64,000 nt of DNA from Rhodococcus sp. P1Y (GTDB lineage: Bacteria > Actinomycetota > Actinomycetes > Mycobacteriales > Mycobacteriaceae), in assembly GCF_003641205.1 (NCBI RefSeq), contig NZ_CP032762.1:4464001-4528000 (forward strand). The letters are read 5' to 3'. Under the pieces are notes generated by a model, which was not told the DNA's origin, searched no databases, and worked only from the letters and a program-made list of their open reading frames with translations. Of the stretch, positions 53,241-62,004 are shown in pieces; position 1 is the first letter of the stretch, and the number at the start of each line of letters is the position of its first letter. Position numbers and translations under genes: made by a program.

Positions 53241-54071
53241 TCAAAAGCTGTGTGCTGCACTGCGCTTTCGATAGGCCGACGGCGAATGGCCGGTGAAGTC
53301 GGCGAACGCTCGCGCGAACGAGCTGACGTTCTGAAAACCCACGGCACGTGCGGTCTCTTGCACCGACTGCTCGGGCGTGGCAAGAAGTGCCATTGCACGA
53401 AGCATGCGCGCGTGAAGAAGATACGTGCGCCACGGGAAACCCGTCTCCTCCAGAAACAACCGCCGCAGGGTTCGCTCGGAAACAGCGACCGCGCGACTGA
53501 CGTCGACGGCGCTGACGGTGTGCAAATTGTTACGAGTGCACGTCATCGCCGCAGAGACCACGGGATGATCCGACGTGGGCAGGGTGAAAAGGGGCTCACC
53601 CGACTGAACCGCCTCGAGTACGAGATCGCCGAGGGTCTGAAAGAACCGTTCGGAAGCATCGTCCGTTCTCAGCCTGTCGATAGGCCAGCGTTTCGCGTAC
53701 ACGATCATCTCGCGTATCAAGGGCGAGACGTCGAGCACTGCAGCAGAAGTGCCGTTGTACGGCACCAGTTCGGGATCGAACATGATGGCGATGGACCGCA
53801 CGTTGGAGTTCATGGTGGCCTGGTGATGAAGTCCCGCTGGTATCCACACGGCCTGCTGCGGCGGCAACAAGAAATGGGTATCCGCGGTTTCCACATCCAC
53901 GACACCGCCGACGGCATATTCGATTTGATGCACATCGTGGCGGTGCCAACCCGTCACCAGTCGGTCGCCCTCGTACAAGTAGCTACCGGCTCTGACAACG
54001 GCGCTTTTGCGGAGAGGTTTGAACTTGGCCGATTCCGCATGAGGTGTGGCCGAATGTGTAGAGACGGTCAT
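53241..54071 (-). CDS. AraC family transcriptional regulator
   Basis: 276 residues from ATG at 54071. An N-terminal cupin-like sensor (GWHRHDVHQIEYAVGGVVDVET, WIPAGLHHQA) precedes two helix-turn-helix units (VSAVDVSRAVAVSERTLRRLF and SVQETARAVGFQNVSSFARAF) ending in HSPSAYRKR. Such regulators activate catabolic genes on ligand binding. It is divergent from the amidohydrolase gene across 61 bp and lies upstream of the flavoprotein gene, so either or both are likely targets. Confidence 0.88.
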   Translation of the reverse strand: MTVSTHSATPHAESAKFKPLRKSAVVRAGSYLYEGDRLVTGWHRHDVHQIEYAVGGVVDVETADTHFLLPPQQAVWIPAGLHHQATMNSNVRSIAIMFDPELVPYNGTSAAVLDVSPLIREMIVYAKRWPIDRLRTDDASERFFQTLGDLVLEAVQSGEPLFTLPTSDHPVVSAAMTCTRNNLHTVSAVDVSRAVAVSERTLRRLFLEETGFPWRTYLLHARMLRAMALLATPEQSVQETARAVGFQNVSSFARAFADFTGHSPSAYRKRSAAHSF

Positions 54072-54132
54072 GACTCCGCAGCGTACTACTTGTATAGAAC
54101 GTTTGTGAGCGACACCACTGCAAGGGGTTCCA

Positions 54133-55401
54133 ATGAAGATGGAAGACATGATTCTCGTCAGCATCGACGACCACGTCGTCGAGCCGCCCGACATGTTCGC
54201 ACGCCACGTGCCGGCCAAATACGTCGACGAGGCACCCAAGGTCATCGTCACCGACAAGGGTGTCGACCAATGGGTTTACCAGGGCAAGCCCACCGGCGTC
54301 AGTGGCCTTAACGCCGTCGTTTCGTGGCCGGCGGAAGAATGGGGCCGCGACCCTGCGCGTTTCGCCGAAATGCGCCCGGGCGTCTACGACATTCACGAGC
54401 GTGTGCGCGATATGAGCCGCAACGGGATCATCGGGTCGATGTGTTTCCCCACATTCACCGGATTTTCCGCGCGTCATCTCAACCAGCACCAAGCAGAGGT
54501 CACGGTGGTGATGGTGCGGGCCTACAACGACTGGCACATCGACGAATGGTGCGGCGCTTACCCCGATCGCTTTCTCCCACTCGCACTGATGCCCACGTGG
54601 AACGTTGAGGCAATGATCGCGGAGATCAAGCGTGTTGCCAAAAAGGGCTGTAGAGCCGTCACCATGCCCGAAATACCGCACCTCGAAGGCCTTCCCAGCT
54701 ACCACGACATCGACTACTGGGGACCCGTTTTTCAGACCCTGTCGGACGAGAACGTCGTCATGTGTCTGCACATCGGTTCCGGATTCGGGGCCATTTCAAT
54801 GGCCAAGGATGCTCCCATCGACAATTTGATCGTGCTGGCGACTCAGATCTCGGCAATCGCCGCACAGGATCTGCTGTGGGGACCCGCCATGCGCCAGTAC
54901 CCCAACTTGAAGTTCGCGTTCTCCGAGGGCGGCATCGGCTGGATCCCCTTCTACCTCGACCGCTGCGACCGTCACTACACGAACCAGCGCTGGCTGCGTC
55001 GCGACTTCGGCGGCAAGCTGCCCAGTGAAGTATTCAAAGAGCATTCTCTGGCCTGCTACGTCACCGATCCCACCGCACTCAAGCTGCGTCACGAGATCGG
55101 CATCGACAACATCGCGTGGGAGTGCGACTACCCCCATTCCGATTGCTTCTTCCCCGATGCCGCCGAGAATGTGTACAAAGAGCTCTCTGGCGCCGGTGCG
55201 GACGACACGGACATCAACAAGATCACATGGCAGAACTCGTGCAATTTCTTCGACTGGGACCCGTTCTCGAAGACCAAGCGCGAAGACGCCACCGTTGGTG
55301 CACTGCGCGCAACCGCAACCGACGTAGACGTTTCGATCAGACCCCGCGCCGAGTGGGCGAAGCTGTACGAACAGAAGAATCTGGTGACAGGCAACGCCTG
55401 A
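54133..55401 (+). CDS. Amidohydrolase family 2 protein
   Basis: 422 residues, ATG at 54133 after AAGGGG. The N-terminal metal site is VSIDDHVVEPPDMF. GSMCFPTFTGFSARHL, LHIGSGFG, FAFSEGGIGWIPF and AWECDYPHSDCFFPDA, with the catalytic Asp, complete an active site. This subfamily is common in Rhodococcus and mycobacteria next to ring-degradation genes. It is a single-gene unit with its own terminator and faces the AraC gene. Confidence 0.87.
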   Translation: MKMEDMILVSIDDHVVEPPDMFARHVPAKYVDEAPKVIVTDKGVDQWVYQGKPTGVSGLNAVVSWPAEEWGRDPARFAEMRPGVYDIHERVRDMSRNGIIGSMCFPTFTGFSARHLNQHQAEVTVVMVRAYNDWHIDEWCGAYPDRFLPLALMPTWNVEAMIAEIKRVAKKGCRAVTMPEIPHLEGLPSYHDIDYWGPVFQTLSDENVVMCLHIGSGFGAISMAKDAPIDNLIVLATQISAIAAQDLLWGPAMRQYPNLKFAFSEGGIGWIPFYLDRCDRHYTNQRWLRRDFGGKLPSEVFKEHSLACYVTDPTALKLRHEIGIDNIAWECDYPHSDCFFPDAAENVYKELSGAGADDTDINKITWQNSCNFFDWDPFSKTKREDATVGALRATATDVDVSIRPRAEWAKLYEQKNLVTGNA

Positions 55402-55415
55402 CAACTGCCGACAGG

Positions 55416-55447
55416 ACCCCAGCGGACAGCAGTCACGCTGGGGTTTT
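55416..55447 (+). terminator. Rho-independent terminator after the amidohydrolase gene
   Basis: ACCCCAGCG (55416-55424) pairs with CGCTGGGGT (55436-55444) around an 11-nt loop, followed by TTTT. It lies 14 bp after the stop at 55401 on the same strand. Confidence 0.82.
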
Positions 55448-55524
55448 GTTCTACTCGGGTGTCACCGGTCGCATGCAGAATACATACGAACGAGCGAGTA
55501 AATTCCGTCCTGAGGTAGGGAACC

Positions 55525-56493
55525 ATGACGTATCCGCCACCGGCTCTCGTACATCTCGATCGCGAGGATCTCGCCGCCCCCGGTTCCGACCGTCGGCCCG
55601 GTCCGACCATAGGTGTAAGTGCATCAGGCACAGCCGAAACAGAAGCAGCCGACCGGTGGGCCGACGAATCGTTGTTCACACTCACCGAGCAGCTCACCGA
55701 CGATCCGAGGTTCGTCCATGTGCCGTCGGTGGCTTCCGCATCGAAGTTGTGTACGAAGCGGGTTTCCGCACGACCCCTGACAACTCGAGTACTCCAGGAC
55801 GTACTGCGTTCGTACAGTGCCCATCTCGACGTCCGATCCGGACTCGTGTCCGAGTCGCTGGCGTATTCGATGTTGCAAGCGGGCCCTGAATTCGCTCAGT
55901 GGCTCGGACGCCAGGGCGCTCGGCGCAAACACACAGCAGAACGAGGAGTTGTCCTCGGCCGCGCCGGCAGCAGCCTGTCGATCACGTTCGACAGCCCCGA
56001 ACGCCACAACGCATTCAGTGATCTGCTCCGTGCGGGCCTACTGGAGGGCCTCGCAGTTGCTGTTGCAGATACGTCGATCGAACGGGTGTGCCTCGGTGGA
56101 AACGGCCCTTCGTTCTGCAGCGGCGGTGATCTCCGCGAATTCGGACTCTCCGCCGATCCCGTGTCGTCACACTTGTCCCGCCTCGCGTACAGTCCGGCAG
56201 CATCTCTCGCGGCACTCGCCAGTCGTCTCGGTCGGGGTCTTACTGCGCAGGTTCACGGTGCTGTACTCGGAAGCGGCCTCGAGATGGCAGCGTTCTGCCC
56301 TTTCGTCGTCGCCGACCGGGAGAGCATGTTCGGGCTACCCGAACTCGACCTCGGTCTGATTCCAGGGGCCGGCGGAACCGTGAGCGTCACCCGTCGAATC
56401 GGCCGGTGGCGTACCGCCTATCTCGTGATCTCCGGCGCACGCGTCGACGCCCCCACTGCATTGCAGTGGGGGCTCGTGGACGACATCGACTAG
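55525..56493 (+). CDS. Enoyl-CoA hydratase/isomerase family protein with N-terminal extension
   Basis: 322 residues. The crotonase domain starts near residue 140: LGGNGPSFCSGGDLREFG for the oxyanion hole, HGAVLGSGLEMAAFCPFVVAD, and GLPELDLGLIPGAGGT with the catalytic Glu. It ends early at DDID, without the usual C-terminal trimerisation helices. About 135 residues precede it, with no recognised motif. It converges on the SDR gene. It would hydrate or isomerise an unsaturated acyl-CoA. Confidence 0.8.
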   Translation: MTYPPPALVHLDREDLAAPGSDRRPGPTIGVSASGTAETEAADRWADESLFTLTEQLTDDPRFVHVPSVASASKLCTKRVSARPLTTRVLQDVLRSYSAHLDVRSGLVSESLAYSMLQAGPEFAQWLGRQGARRKHTAERGVVLGRAGSSLSITFDSPERHNAFSDLLRAGLLEGLAVAVADTSIERVCLGGNGPSFCSGGDLREFGLSADPVSSHLSRLAYSPAASLAALASRLGRGLTAQVHGAVLGSGLEMAAFCPFVVADRESMFGLPELDLGLIPGAGGTVSVTRRIGRWRTAYLVISGARVDAPTALQWGLVDDID

Positions 56494-56515
56494 AGATACT
56501 GACTAGAAATACCGA

Positions 56516-57328
56516 CTAGAAGTACTGAGCTCCTCCGTCGATGGTGACGTGTTCGGCAGTCATGAACTTCGACTCGTCGGAGGCCAGGAATGCCACGACG
56601 TTGGCAATTTCGTCGCACTCTGCGGCCCACTGCTGCAGCATCGACGAGTTCATCGGCGCCAGACGCGGATACGACTCGGCGGTCTGGGCGATACGTTCTC
56701 GCATGGAACCCGATCCCATGGGTGACATGACTGCGCCCGGGTGGACACTGTTGACGCGAATGCTGTGCTTACCGAGCTCTGCTGCGAACGCACGCGTCAT
56801 TCCCGTGACGGCGTGCTTGCTCGCGGTGTAATGCACCATGAACGGCTGCATCTTCTTGCCTGCCGAAGAACTGATGAGGACGATCGAACCGCCTCCTCGA
56901 CTGACGAGATGCGGTGCAGTTGCCATGACGGTGTTCCACACACCGGTGACGTTGATGTCCATGGTGTCCTGGAACATCTTCGGTGTGGACTCGTCCCAGG
57001 TCGCCGGGATGCAGATGCCTGCGTTCGCGACCACGATGTCCAGGCCGCCGAATTGATCGACGGCCTGTGCTGCCAGCGCCTTCAAACCATCCAGGTCTCG
57101 AACGTCACCCTGACGTAGATGGGCTGTGCGCCCTTCCGCCTCGACAAGAGCCTTCGTCTCGGCCAAATCGTCCGTGGTTGCCGAATCGTAAGGTACGCCG
57201 GGCATGTCCCCGGCGATATCGATCCCGACAATGTCTGCGCCTTCGCGGGCCATACGCACCGCGTGCGCGCGACCTTGACCACGTGCGACGCCCGTGATGT
57301 AAGCGACTTTGTTCTCCAACCGACCCAT
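56516..57328 (-). CDS. Mycofactocin-type short-chain dehydrogenase/reductase
   Basis: 270 residues. Cofactor motif TGVARGQGRAHAVRMAREGAD, then the longer nucleotide-binding insert (DIAGDMPGVPYDSATTDDLAETKALVE) typical of mycofactocin-coupled SDRs. NNAG-equivalent VANAGICIP, catalytic Ser in SSSAGKK and YTASK (YxxxK) follow. In this subfamily the NAD is held tightly and re-oxidised by mycofactocin. It would oxidise an alcohol made by the P450. It ends the P450 operon. Confidence 0.88.
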   Translation of the reverse strand: MGRLENKVAYITGVARGQGRAHAVRMAREGADIVGIDIAGDMPGVPYDSATTDDLAETKALVEAEGRTAHLRQGDVRDLDGLKALAAQAVDQFGGLDIVVANAGICIPATWDESTPKMFQDTMDINVTGVWNTVMATAPHLVSRGGGSIVLISSSAGKKMQPFMVHYTASKHAVTGMTRAFAAELGKHSIRVNSVHPGAVMSPMGSGSMRERIAQTAESYPRLAPMNSSMLQQWAAECDEIANVVAFLASDESKFMTAEHVTIDGGAQYF

Positions 57329-57370
57329 GTGTGACCAACTCTCTCTTGCTATTTCGGTATGAGTATTCGT

Positions 57371-59047
57371 TCAGGATCGTCGAGCAACGGCCAGCATCGA
57401 CTCGACGTCGACGAACTTGACCCGTGGACGCGATCGTTCTTTGCCTGCCGACCGCTCGGCCTTGTCGATGCGCGACCACCCCTCGTAGTCCAGGGCGTCA
57501 GGCGCCCGATCCTCGATGATCGAAATCAAGGACTCGGCAGGAAGGCCGGCGGGAGTGAGAATTCCTTCGAGATGGTCCTGCAGCAGAGCGTCGACGGTGT
57601 CGACCGCGCACTTCTTGTTCGTACCGATGACCCCGGAGGGCCCTCGCTTGATCCAGCCGGTGACATATACACCTGCAATCGGTTCACCGGTGTCCGGGTC
57701 GATCACCCTGCCGTCGACATTCGGAATCACTCCTCGGCCTTCGTCGAACGGAAGATCACGGACCGGGCGGCCTTTGTATCCCACCGAGCGGAGCACGAGA
57801 CCGGCGTCCAGCGCAACCGTTTCCTCGGTAGGAATCGCTACTATTCGTCGGTCGGTATCGAACTGCAGCCGATTGCGGACGAACTCGACCGACTCCACCC
57901 GACCGTCACCTCGGATCGCTTTCGGAGACAACAAATACCTCAGAACCAGTCGCTTCGAGGCTCCGGAGGGAGCGCGTTCCGCGACTTCCCGCGCAAGTGC
58001 GACCTTGGTACGAACAGCGGATTCGGTGTCTTCCGCCTCGAGCATCGCAGTGGTCACCCCGTCCGGTGCTACCTCGCTCTCCTCGACGAAGACGTCCAAA
58101 TCGGGTACGTCCAACAGTGACAACATCTCAGGATTGGTGTACGCCGCCTGAGCTGCACCGCGACGACCTACGACCACAACCTCCCGGATCGAACTCCGTC
58201 GCAGTGCTTCCAACGCGTGGTCGGCGATATCCGTCTTTGCAAGTTTCTCAGGGTCACTCAACAGGATTCGCGCCACGTCGAGAGCGACATTTCCGTTGCC
58301 GACGACCACCGCGCGTTCACCGGATAGATCGAATTGGGCGTTCGCGTAGTCGGGGTGCCCGTTGTACCAGGCTACGAACTCTGTCGCAGCATGGCTACCC
58401 GGCAGATCCTCGCCATCGACTCCGAGTCGTCTGTCGGACGAGGCGCCTACCGCGTAGATGACTGCGTCGTGATGTTGGAGGAGCTCGGCATGCGTCACGT
58501 GTTCCCCGATCGTGACCCCGAGGTGCAGCGTGAAATTCTTCTTCATCCCAAGGGATCTGAACAGACCCGTGACAGCTTTCGTCGATTGATGATCCGGTGC
58601 GACGCCGAATCTGGCGAGACCATATGGGGTAAGTAGCTTGTCGAACATCGCGATCCGAGCTGCACCGGCGGCATGCAGGTCCAAAGCCGAGTAGAACGCT
58701 GCAGGTCCAGAACCGACCACTGCGACAGTCAGGTCCGAGAACTTGCCCTTTCTCCACGACTTGTTCTGGACCATCGGCATGTCGTCGACAGGATGCACAT
58801 CGAAGTATCCGGCGTTGAGCGCGAGGTAGCGAGAATCGTCGTCGTCGAGTTCGTCTTCGGGAACTATTGCGTCGACCGGGCATTCGTCGACGCAAGCCCC
58901 ACAGTCGATGCATGTCGCCGGATCGATGTGCAGCATCTCCGCGCGCATGAACTCGGGTTCGTCGGGGGTCGGGTGGATACAGTTCACCGGGCACACTGCG
59001 ACGCAGGACGCATCGTTGCAGCACGGTTGAAGTATTACGTAAGTCAT
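57371..59047 (-). CDS. fprB: FprB-like ferredoxin-NADP+ reductase with N-terminal ferredoxin domain
   Basis: 558 residues. The N-terminal ferredoxin domain has CCNDASCVAVCPVNCIHP and CIDCGACVDECPVDAI, that is two clusters with 7Fe/8Fe-type cysteine spacing. The reductase part follows: FAD motif VAVVGSGPAAFYSALDLH, LARFGVAPDHQ, NADP motif VVVGNGNVALDVARIL, and GWIKRGPSGVIGTNKK near the C-terminus. It moves electrons between NADPH and ferredoxin. Its place between P450 and SDR genes indicates a reductase for the P450 system. Confidence 0.9.
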   Translation of the reverse strand: MTYVILQPCCNDASCVAVCPVNCIHPTPDEPEFMRAEMLHIDPATCIDCGACVDECPVDAIVPEDELDDDDSRYLALNAGYFDVHPVDDMPMVQNKSWRKGKFSDLTVAVVGSGPAAFYSALDLHAAGAARIAMFDKLLTPYGLARFGVAPDHQSTKAVTGLFRSLGMKKNFTLHLGVTIGEHVTHAELLQHHDAVIYAVGASSDRRLGVDGEDLPGSHAATEFVAWYNGHPDYANAQFDLSGERAVVVGNGNVALDVARILLSDPEKLAKTDIADHALEALRRSSIREVVVVGRRGAAQAAYTNPEMLSLLDVPDLDVFVEESEVAPDGVTTAMLEAEDTESAVRTKVALAREVAERAPSGASKRLVLRYLLSPKAIRGDGRVESVEFVRNRLQFDTDRRIVAIPTEETVALDAGLVLRSVGYKGRPVRDLPFDEGRGVIPNVDGRVIDPDTGEPIAGVYVTGWIKRGPSGVIGTNKKCAVDTVDALLQDHLEGILTPAGLPAESLISIIEDRAPDALDYEGWSRIDKAERSAGKERSRPRVKFVDVESMLAVARRS

Positions 59048-59105
59048 CGAAACTCAGTTCGTCGTCGGGCACATCGGACAGACCACACGGGGGCGTTTCG
59101 GAGCT

Positions 59106-59396
59106 TTACTGTCGCAGTTTCCGACGCCTCGACTTTGCGCGACCGGTAGATGCCTTCTTGCGATCGAGTCGCCGCGCACAGAGAGCGATGAGCTCCCTGC
59201 GCGCCGGTTCCGAGAGTCGGTCGGTGTGCTCGACCACGTCTGCCAAACGCTCGAAGAATATCGTGTCCGAAACACCGAACTGAACAAAGATGTCGCTCGC
59301 AGACCCGCCACCGTAGTGAAGCCATCTTCGGGCGAAGTCGATCATCAGGTCTCGGTCGACCTCGGTCATCGTGTGGTTGGACACTGCGCTCATCAT
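59106..59396 (-). CDS. DUF3263-like protein in the P450 operon
   Basis: 96 residues with MIDFARRWLHYGGGSASDIF and FGVSDTIFFERLADVVEH, homologous to the product of 21470-21781. A basic tail (RRLDRKKASTGRAKSRRRK) could bind DNA or RNA. It lies between the P450 and FprB genes on the same strand with short gaps. Function is unknown; a regulatory role is plausible. Confidence 0.7.
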   Translation of the reverse strand: MMSAVSNHTMTEVDRDLMIDFARRWLHYGGGSASDIFVQFGVSDTIFFERLADVVEHTDRLSEPARRELIALCARRLDRKKASTGRAKSRRRKLRQ

Positions 59397-59455
59397 TCTT
59401 CGTACTCTCTACTCGTGTCTCGCACGCAGTGCTGTGCGGTACGTACTGCGCTGGT

Positions 59456-60811
59456 TCAGCGCGCCTTGCTCTTGGTCACGGGCTCTGCAAGCCGTTCCTT
59501 GTCGATTGTGGCCTGCAATGTGGCGATGGTTTCTTCGAGACCAGGTCCACGTCGGGTTCCCGGAGTGAACGTCGCCGGCAAATGCTGCATTCCGTTGATG
59601 ACGCCGACGGTCTTGTAGTGGACGGTGCCTTCGGGGTCGCAGGTGTAATCGGGCATACGCTCGAGCACTTGGGTCAACATGCGCTTGAACAGGTTTCGAG
59701 CGACGTTCGACCCGATGCACCGATGGATCCCCAGCCCGAAACTCGCGTGTCGGTTGCCGCTTCGTTCGAGATCGATCTCGTGTGGGTTCGGAAAGATCTC
59801 TGCGTTCCTGTTCGCCATCGCCCAGGACAACCACAGTCGATCGCCCTCTTTGAACGAGGCACCCGCGATCTCCACGTCCTGGCTGATGGTTCGTCCATCC
59901 CCGGTCGCAGGCGTGTAGTAACGGAGGAACTCTTCCGTTGCGGAATCCAGCATGGTGTCGAGGTTTTCGGACAGACGGGTTCGCTCGGACGGATTCTCCG
60001 ACAGCCATTCCAGTGCATGTGATGTGAGCGCGGTAGTGGTATCGAATCCGCCGCCGATCAATAGGCTCACGGTCATGCGCACGTCGTCGAAAGACGCCCG
60101 GGCACCGTTGATATCGGCCGTCAACAGTGCGTTGATGAGTCCAGGTCTCGGACTCTCACGAATTTCGTTGATGCCCTCGGCGATGCGAGCCTGCGAGATC
60201 ATGAGGTTTTTGATGACGTCGGCGATCTCCGGCGATGTCGGCGGGGTGTAGACGGAGGCGTGAACCGGCTCGCAGTGAACTACCCATTCGGACAGCGGGA
60301 GCCCGAGGAGTCCCATTGTCGCGACAGCGGGCACGATGTTGGCCAGATCGTCGATGAAGTCGATCGACCCGGATTCGATGCAGTCGTCGATGCACGCGCG
60401 AGTCACCTCGTCGATGATCGGAAGCCAACGTGCGATCGCAGCGGGTGAAAGGTACGGATTGAGAGCTTTGCGGTAGTCGGTCTGCTCCGGTGGGTCCATC
60501 TCCAAGAAGCCGCCCCGCGACTTCATACCCTCCCGGTGCGGAATGCTGATCCCCTTGTACCCACGTTTGGTGCCCTCGTAGTCGTTCTCGTTGGACAGCA
60601 CATCCGAACGGCGGGCGATGTCGAACAATTCGGGCATGTCGCTGGCAACCCAGTGCCCGCCGTAGTTTTCCGCGAACGCGATCGGGCACTTCTCGTGCAA
60701 CTCGTCGGTGATGGTTTCGAAGTTTTCCCGGTACTCGGGTGCATGCCGATCGAACTGGATCGGGCATTCCTTGTGGGCGGTGTTCTGGGGTTCGGTGTGC
60801 TCTATTGTCAT
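59456..60811 (-). CDS. Cytochrome P450
   Basis: 451 residues from ATG at 60811, after GGAGAG. The I-helix has LLIGGGFDTTTAL, the K-helix EFLRYYTP (ExxR), and the heme loop FGLGIHRCIGSNVAR (FGxGxHxCxG). About 40 residues extend past the usual C-terminus. It hydroxylates a substrate using electrons from the ferredoxin and FprB of the same operon. The two downstream oxidations by SDR and ALDH fit hydroxylation of an aliphatic or terpenoid carbon. Family number not assigned. Confidence 0.92.
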   Translation of the reverse strand: MTIEHTEPQNTAHKECPIQFDRHAPEYRENFETITDELHEKCPIAFAENYGGHWVASDMPELFDIARRSDVLSNENDYEGTKRGYKGISIPHREGMKSRGGFLEMDPPEQTDYRKALNPYLSPAAIARWLPIIDEVTRACIDDCIESGSIDFIDDLANIVPAVATMGLLGLPLSEWVVHCEPVHASVYTPPTSPEIADVIKNLMISQARIAEGINEIRESPRPGLINALLTADINGARASFDDVRMTVSLLIGGGFDTTTALTSHALEWLSENPSERTRLSENLDTMLDSATEEFLRYYTPATGDGRTISQDVEIAGASFKEGDRLWLSWAMANRNAEIFPNPHEIDLERSGNRHASFGLGIHRCIGSNVARNLFKRMLTQVLERMPDYTCDPEGTVHYKTVGVINGMQHLPATFTPGTRRGPGLEETIATLQATIDKERLAEPVTKSKAR

Positions 60812-60855
60812 GTGTCTCTCCGCTGGCGAACGGGTTCGCGATCGTGGTGTGCGCG

Positions 60856-60890
60856 GGGTTGTTGTCGGGCGATCCGCCCGACAACAACCC
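60856..60890. repeat. Strong 15-bp hairpin between ferredoxin and P450 genes
   Basis: GGGTTGTTGTCGGGC (60856-60870) pairs perfectly with GCCCGACAACAACCC (60876-60890) across the loop GATCC. There is no T-run on the minus strand after it, so it is not a standard terminator. It lies between the ferredoxin stop and P450 start in a 104-bp gap. It could stabilise or process mRNA and set the ferredoxin to P450 ratio. Confidence 0.7.
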
Positions 60891-60915
60891 GCGTCGACAA
60901 CTGGTGAACTGGCGA

Positions 60916-61107
60916 CTACTGAAGAACGATCGCTCGCTCCGGGCAAGATCGAATTGCTTCCTCGACCTTCGACTCCTGCGACGCCGGCACTTCACCGTCG
61001 ATCGCCGAAGCATGACCGTCTTCGTCGTCGAGCGTGAACACGTCCGGTGCGACCATCGAACATATGGTGTGCCCCTGACACAATTCAGGCTCTACACGTA
61101 CCTTCAT
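60916..61107 (-). CDS. P450-type single-cluster ferredoxin
   Basis: 63 residues from ATG at 61107, after GGAGGAG. The cluster site is CQGHTIC plus SCPERAI, that is CxxHxxC and C-P, with His in place of the second Cys. This is the [3Fe-4S]-type ferredoxin commonly next to mycobacterial and rhodococcal P450s. It should pass electrons from FprB to the P450 just downstream. Confidence 0.9.
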   Translation of the reverse strand: MKVRVEPELCQGHTICSMVAPDVFTLDDEDGHASAIDGEVPASQESKVEEAIRSCPERAIVLQ

Positions 61108-61142
61108 CTCTGACTCCTCCTGTTTCGGCGCCGGCTCTTGTT

Positions 61143-62003
61143 TCAGTGATGGAAAGAGTGCGACTTGAGGTACGAACCCGCGTCGACTCGCAACTGCATA
61201 CCGGTCACGTACCGCGATTCGTCGGACGCCAGGTAGAGAACGGCGTGGCTGATGTCGATCGGGTCGACCCAGGGCACGGGCATCGCCTGCTGCGCCGGGA
61301 ATGCCAGCACCGCATCTTCCGCGGTGGGGTTCTCCAGATCAGGACGGAACGACTTGTACATGGCGGGGCTCTGGAGCATACCGGTATTGCAGTTCGTGGG
61401 ATGAACCACGTTGGCACGGATCGATCGCGGCGACAATGCCCGCGCCAGTTCGTGCATGTAGGCAGACAGGCCGTTCTTGGCGACGATGTATCCGGACCCT
61501 CCTGGGTCTTTGCCTGGCTGTGCCACAACGTCGTTGGGCATGAACGCCGCCGCAGACCCGGTAGCGATGATCGATGCGCCGTCTTTGAGATGCGGCAGCG
61601 AAACGTGCACCGCATTGAGCACGCCGATGAGGTTGATGTCGATGACGTCTATCCAGGCCTGAAGTTTGTCCTCGGCCTTCATCGGTGCGATACCGGCCTG
61701 AGCGACGACGATGTCGAGTCCACCGAGCTCGGACACACCTGCCTCGACGGCGTCGTGCAGCTGCCGCTTCTCACGTACATCCGCCTGCACGGACACCACT
61801 CGGCGATCGAGCTTCTCGATCAAACGTACTGTCTCGTCGAGATCCTCCGGCCGCGCGAGCGGGTACGAGTTGCTCTCGATGTCGCGGCACAGATCTACGG
61901 CAATGATGTCGGCGCCTTCTTCCGCCAACCGCAATGCGTGACTACGCCCTTGACCCCTCGCTGCACCGGTGACGAAGGCGACTTTGCCAGCGACTCTTCC
62001 CAT
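61143..62003 (-). CDS. Mycofactocin-type short-chain dehydrogenase/reductase
   Basis: 286 residues. TGAARGQGRSHALRLAEEGAD followed by the extended loop DLCRDIESNSYPLARPEDLDETVRLIE marks the mycofactocin-coupled SDR group. AQAGIAP, TGSAAAF and the catalytic YIVAK follow. Its start is 1 bp after the aldehyde dehydrogenase stop. With that enzyme it should take an alcohol to the acid. Confidence 0.88.
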   Translation of the reverse strand: MGRVAGKVAFVTGAARGQGRSHALRLAEEGADIIAVDLCRDIESNSYPLARPEDLDETVRLIEKLDRRVVSVQADVREKRQLHDAVEAGVSELGGLDIVVAQAGIAPMKAEDKLQAWIDVIDINLIGVLNAVHVSLPHLKDGASIIATGSAAAFMPNDVVAQPGKDPGGSGYIVAKNGLSAYMHELARALSPRSIRANVVHPTNCNTGMLQSPAMYKSFRPDLENPTAEDAVLAFPAQQAMPVPWVDPIDISHAVLYLASDESRYVTGMQLRVDAGSYLKSHSFHH

Positions 62004-62004
62004 T

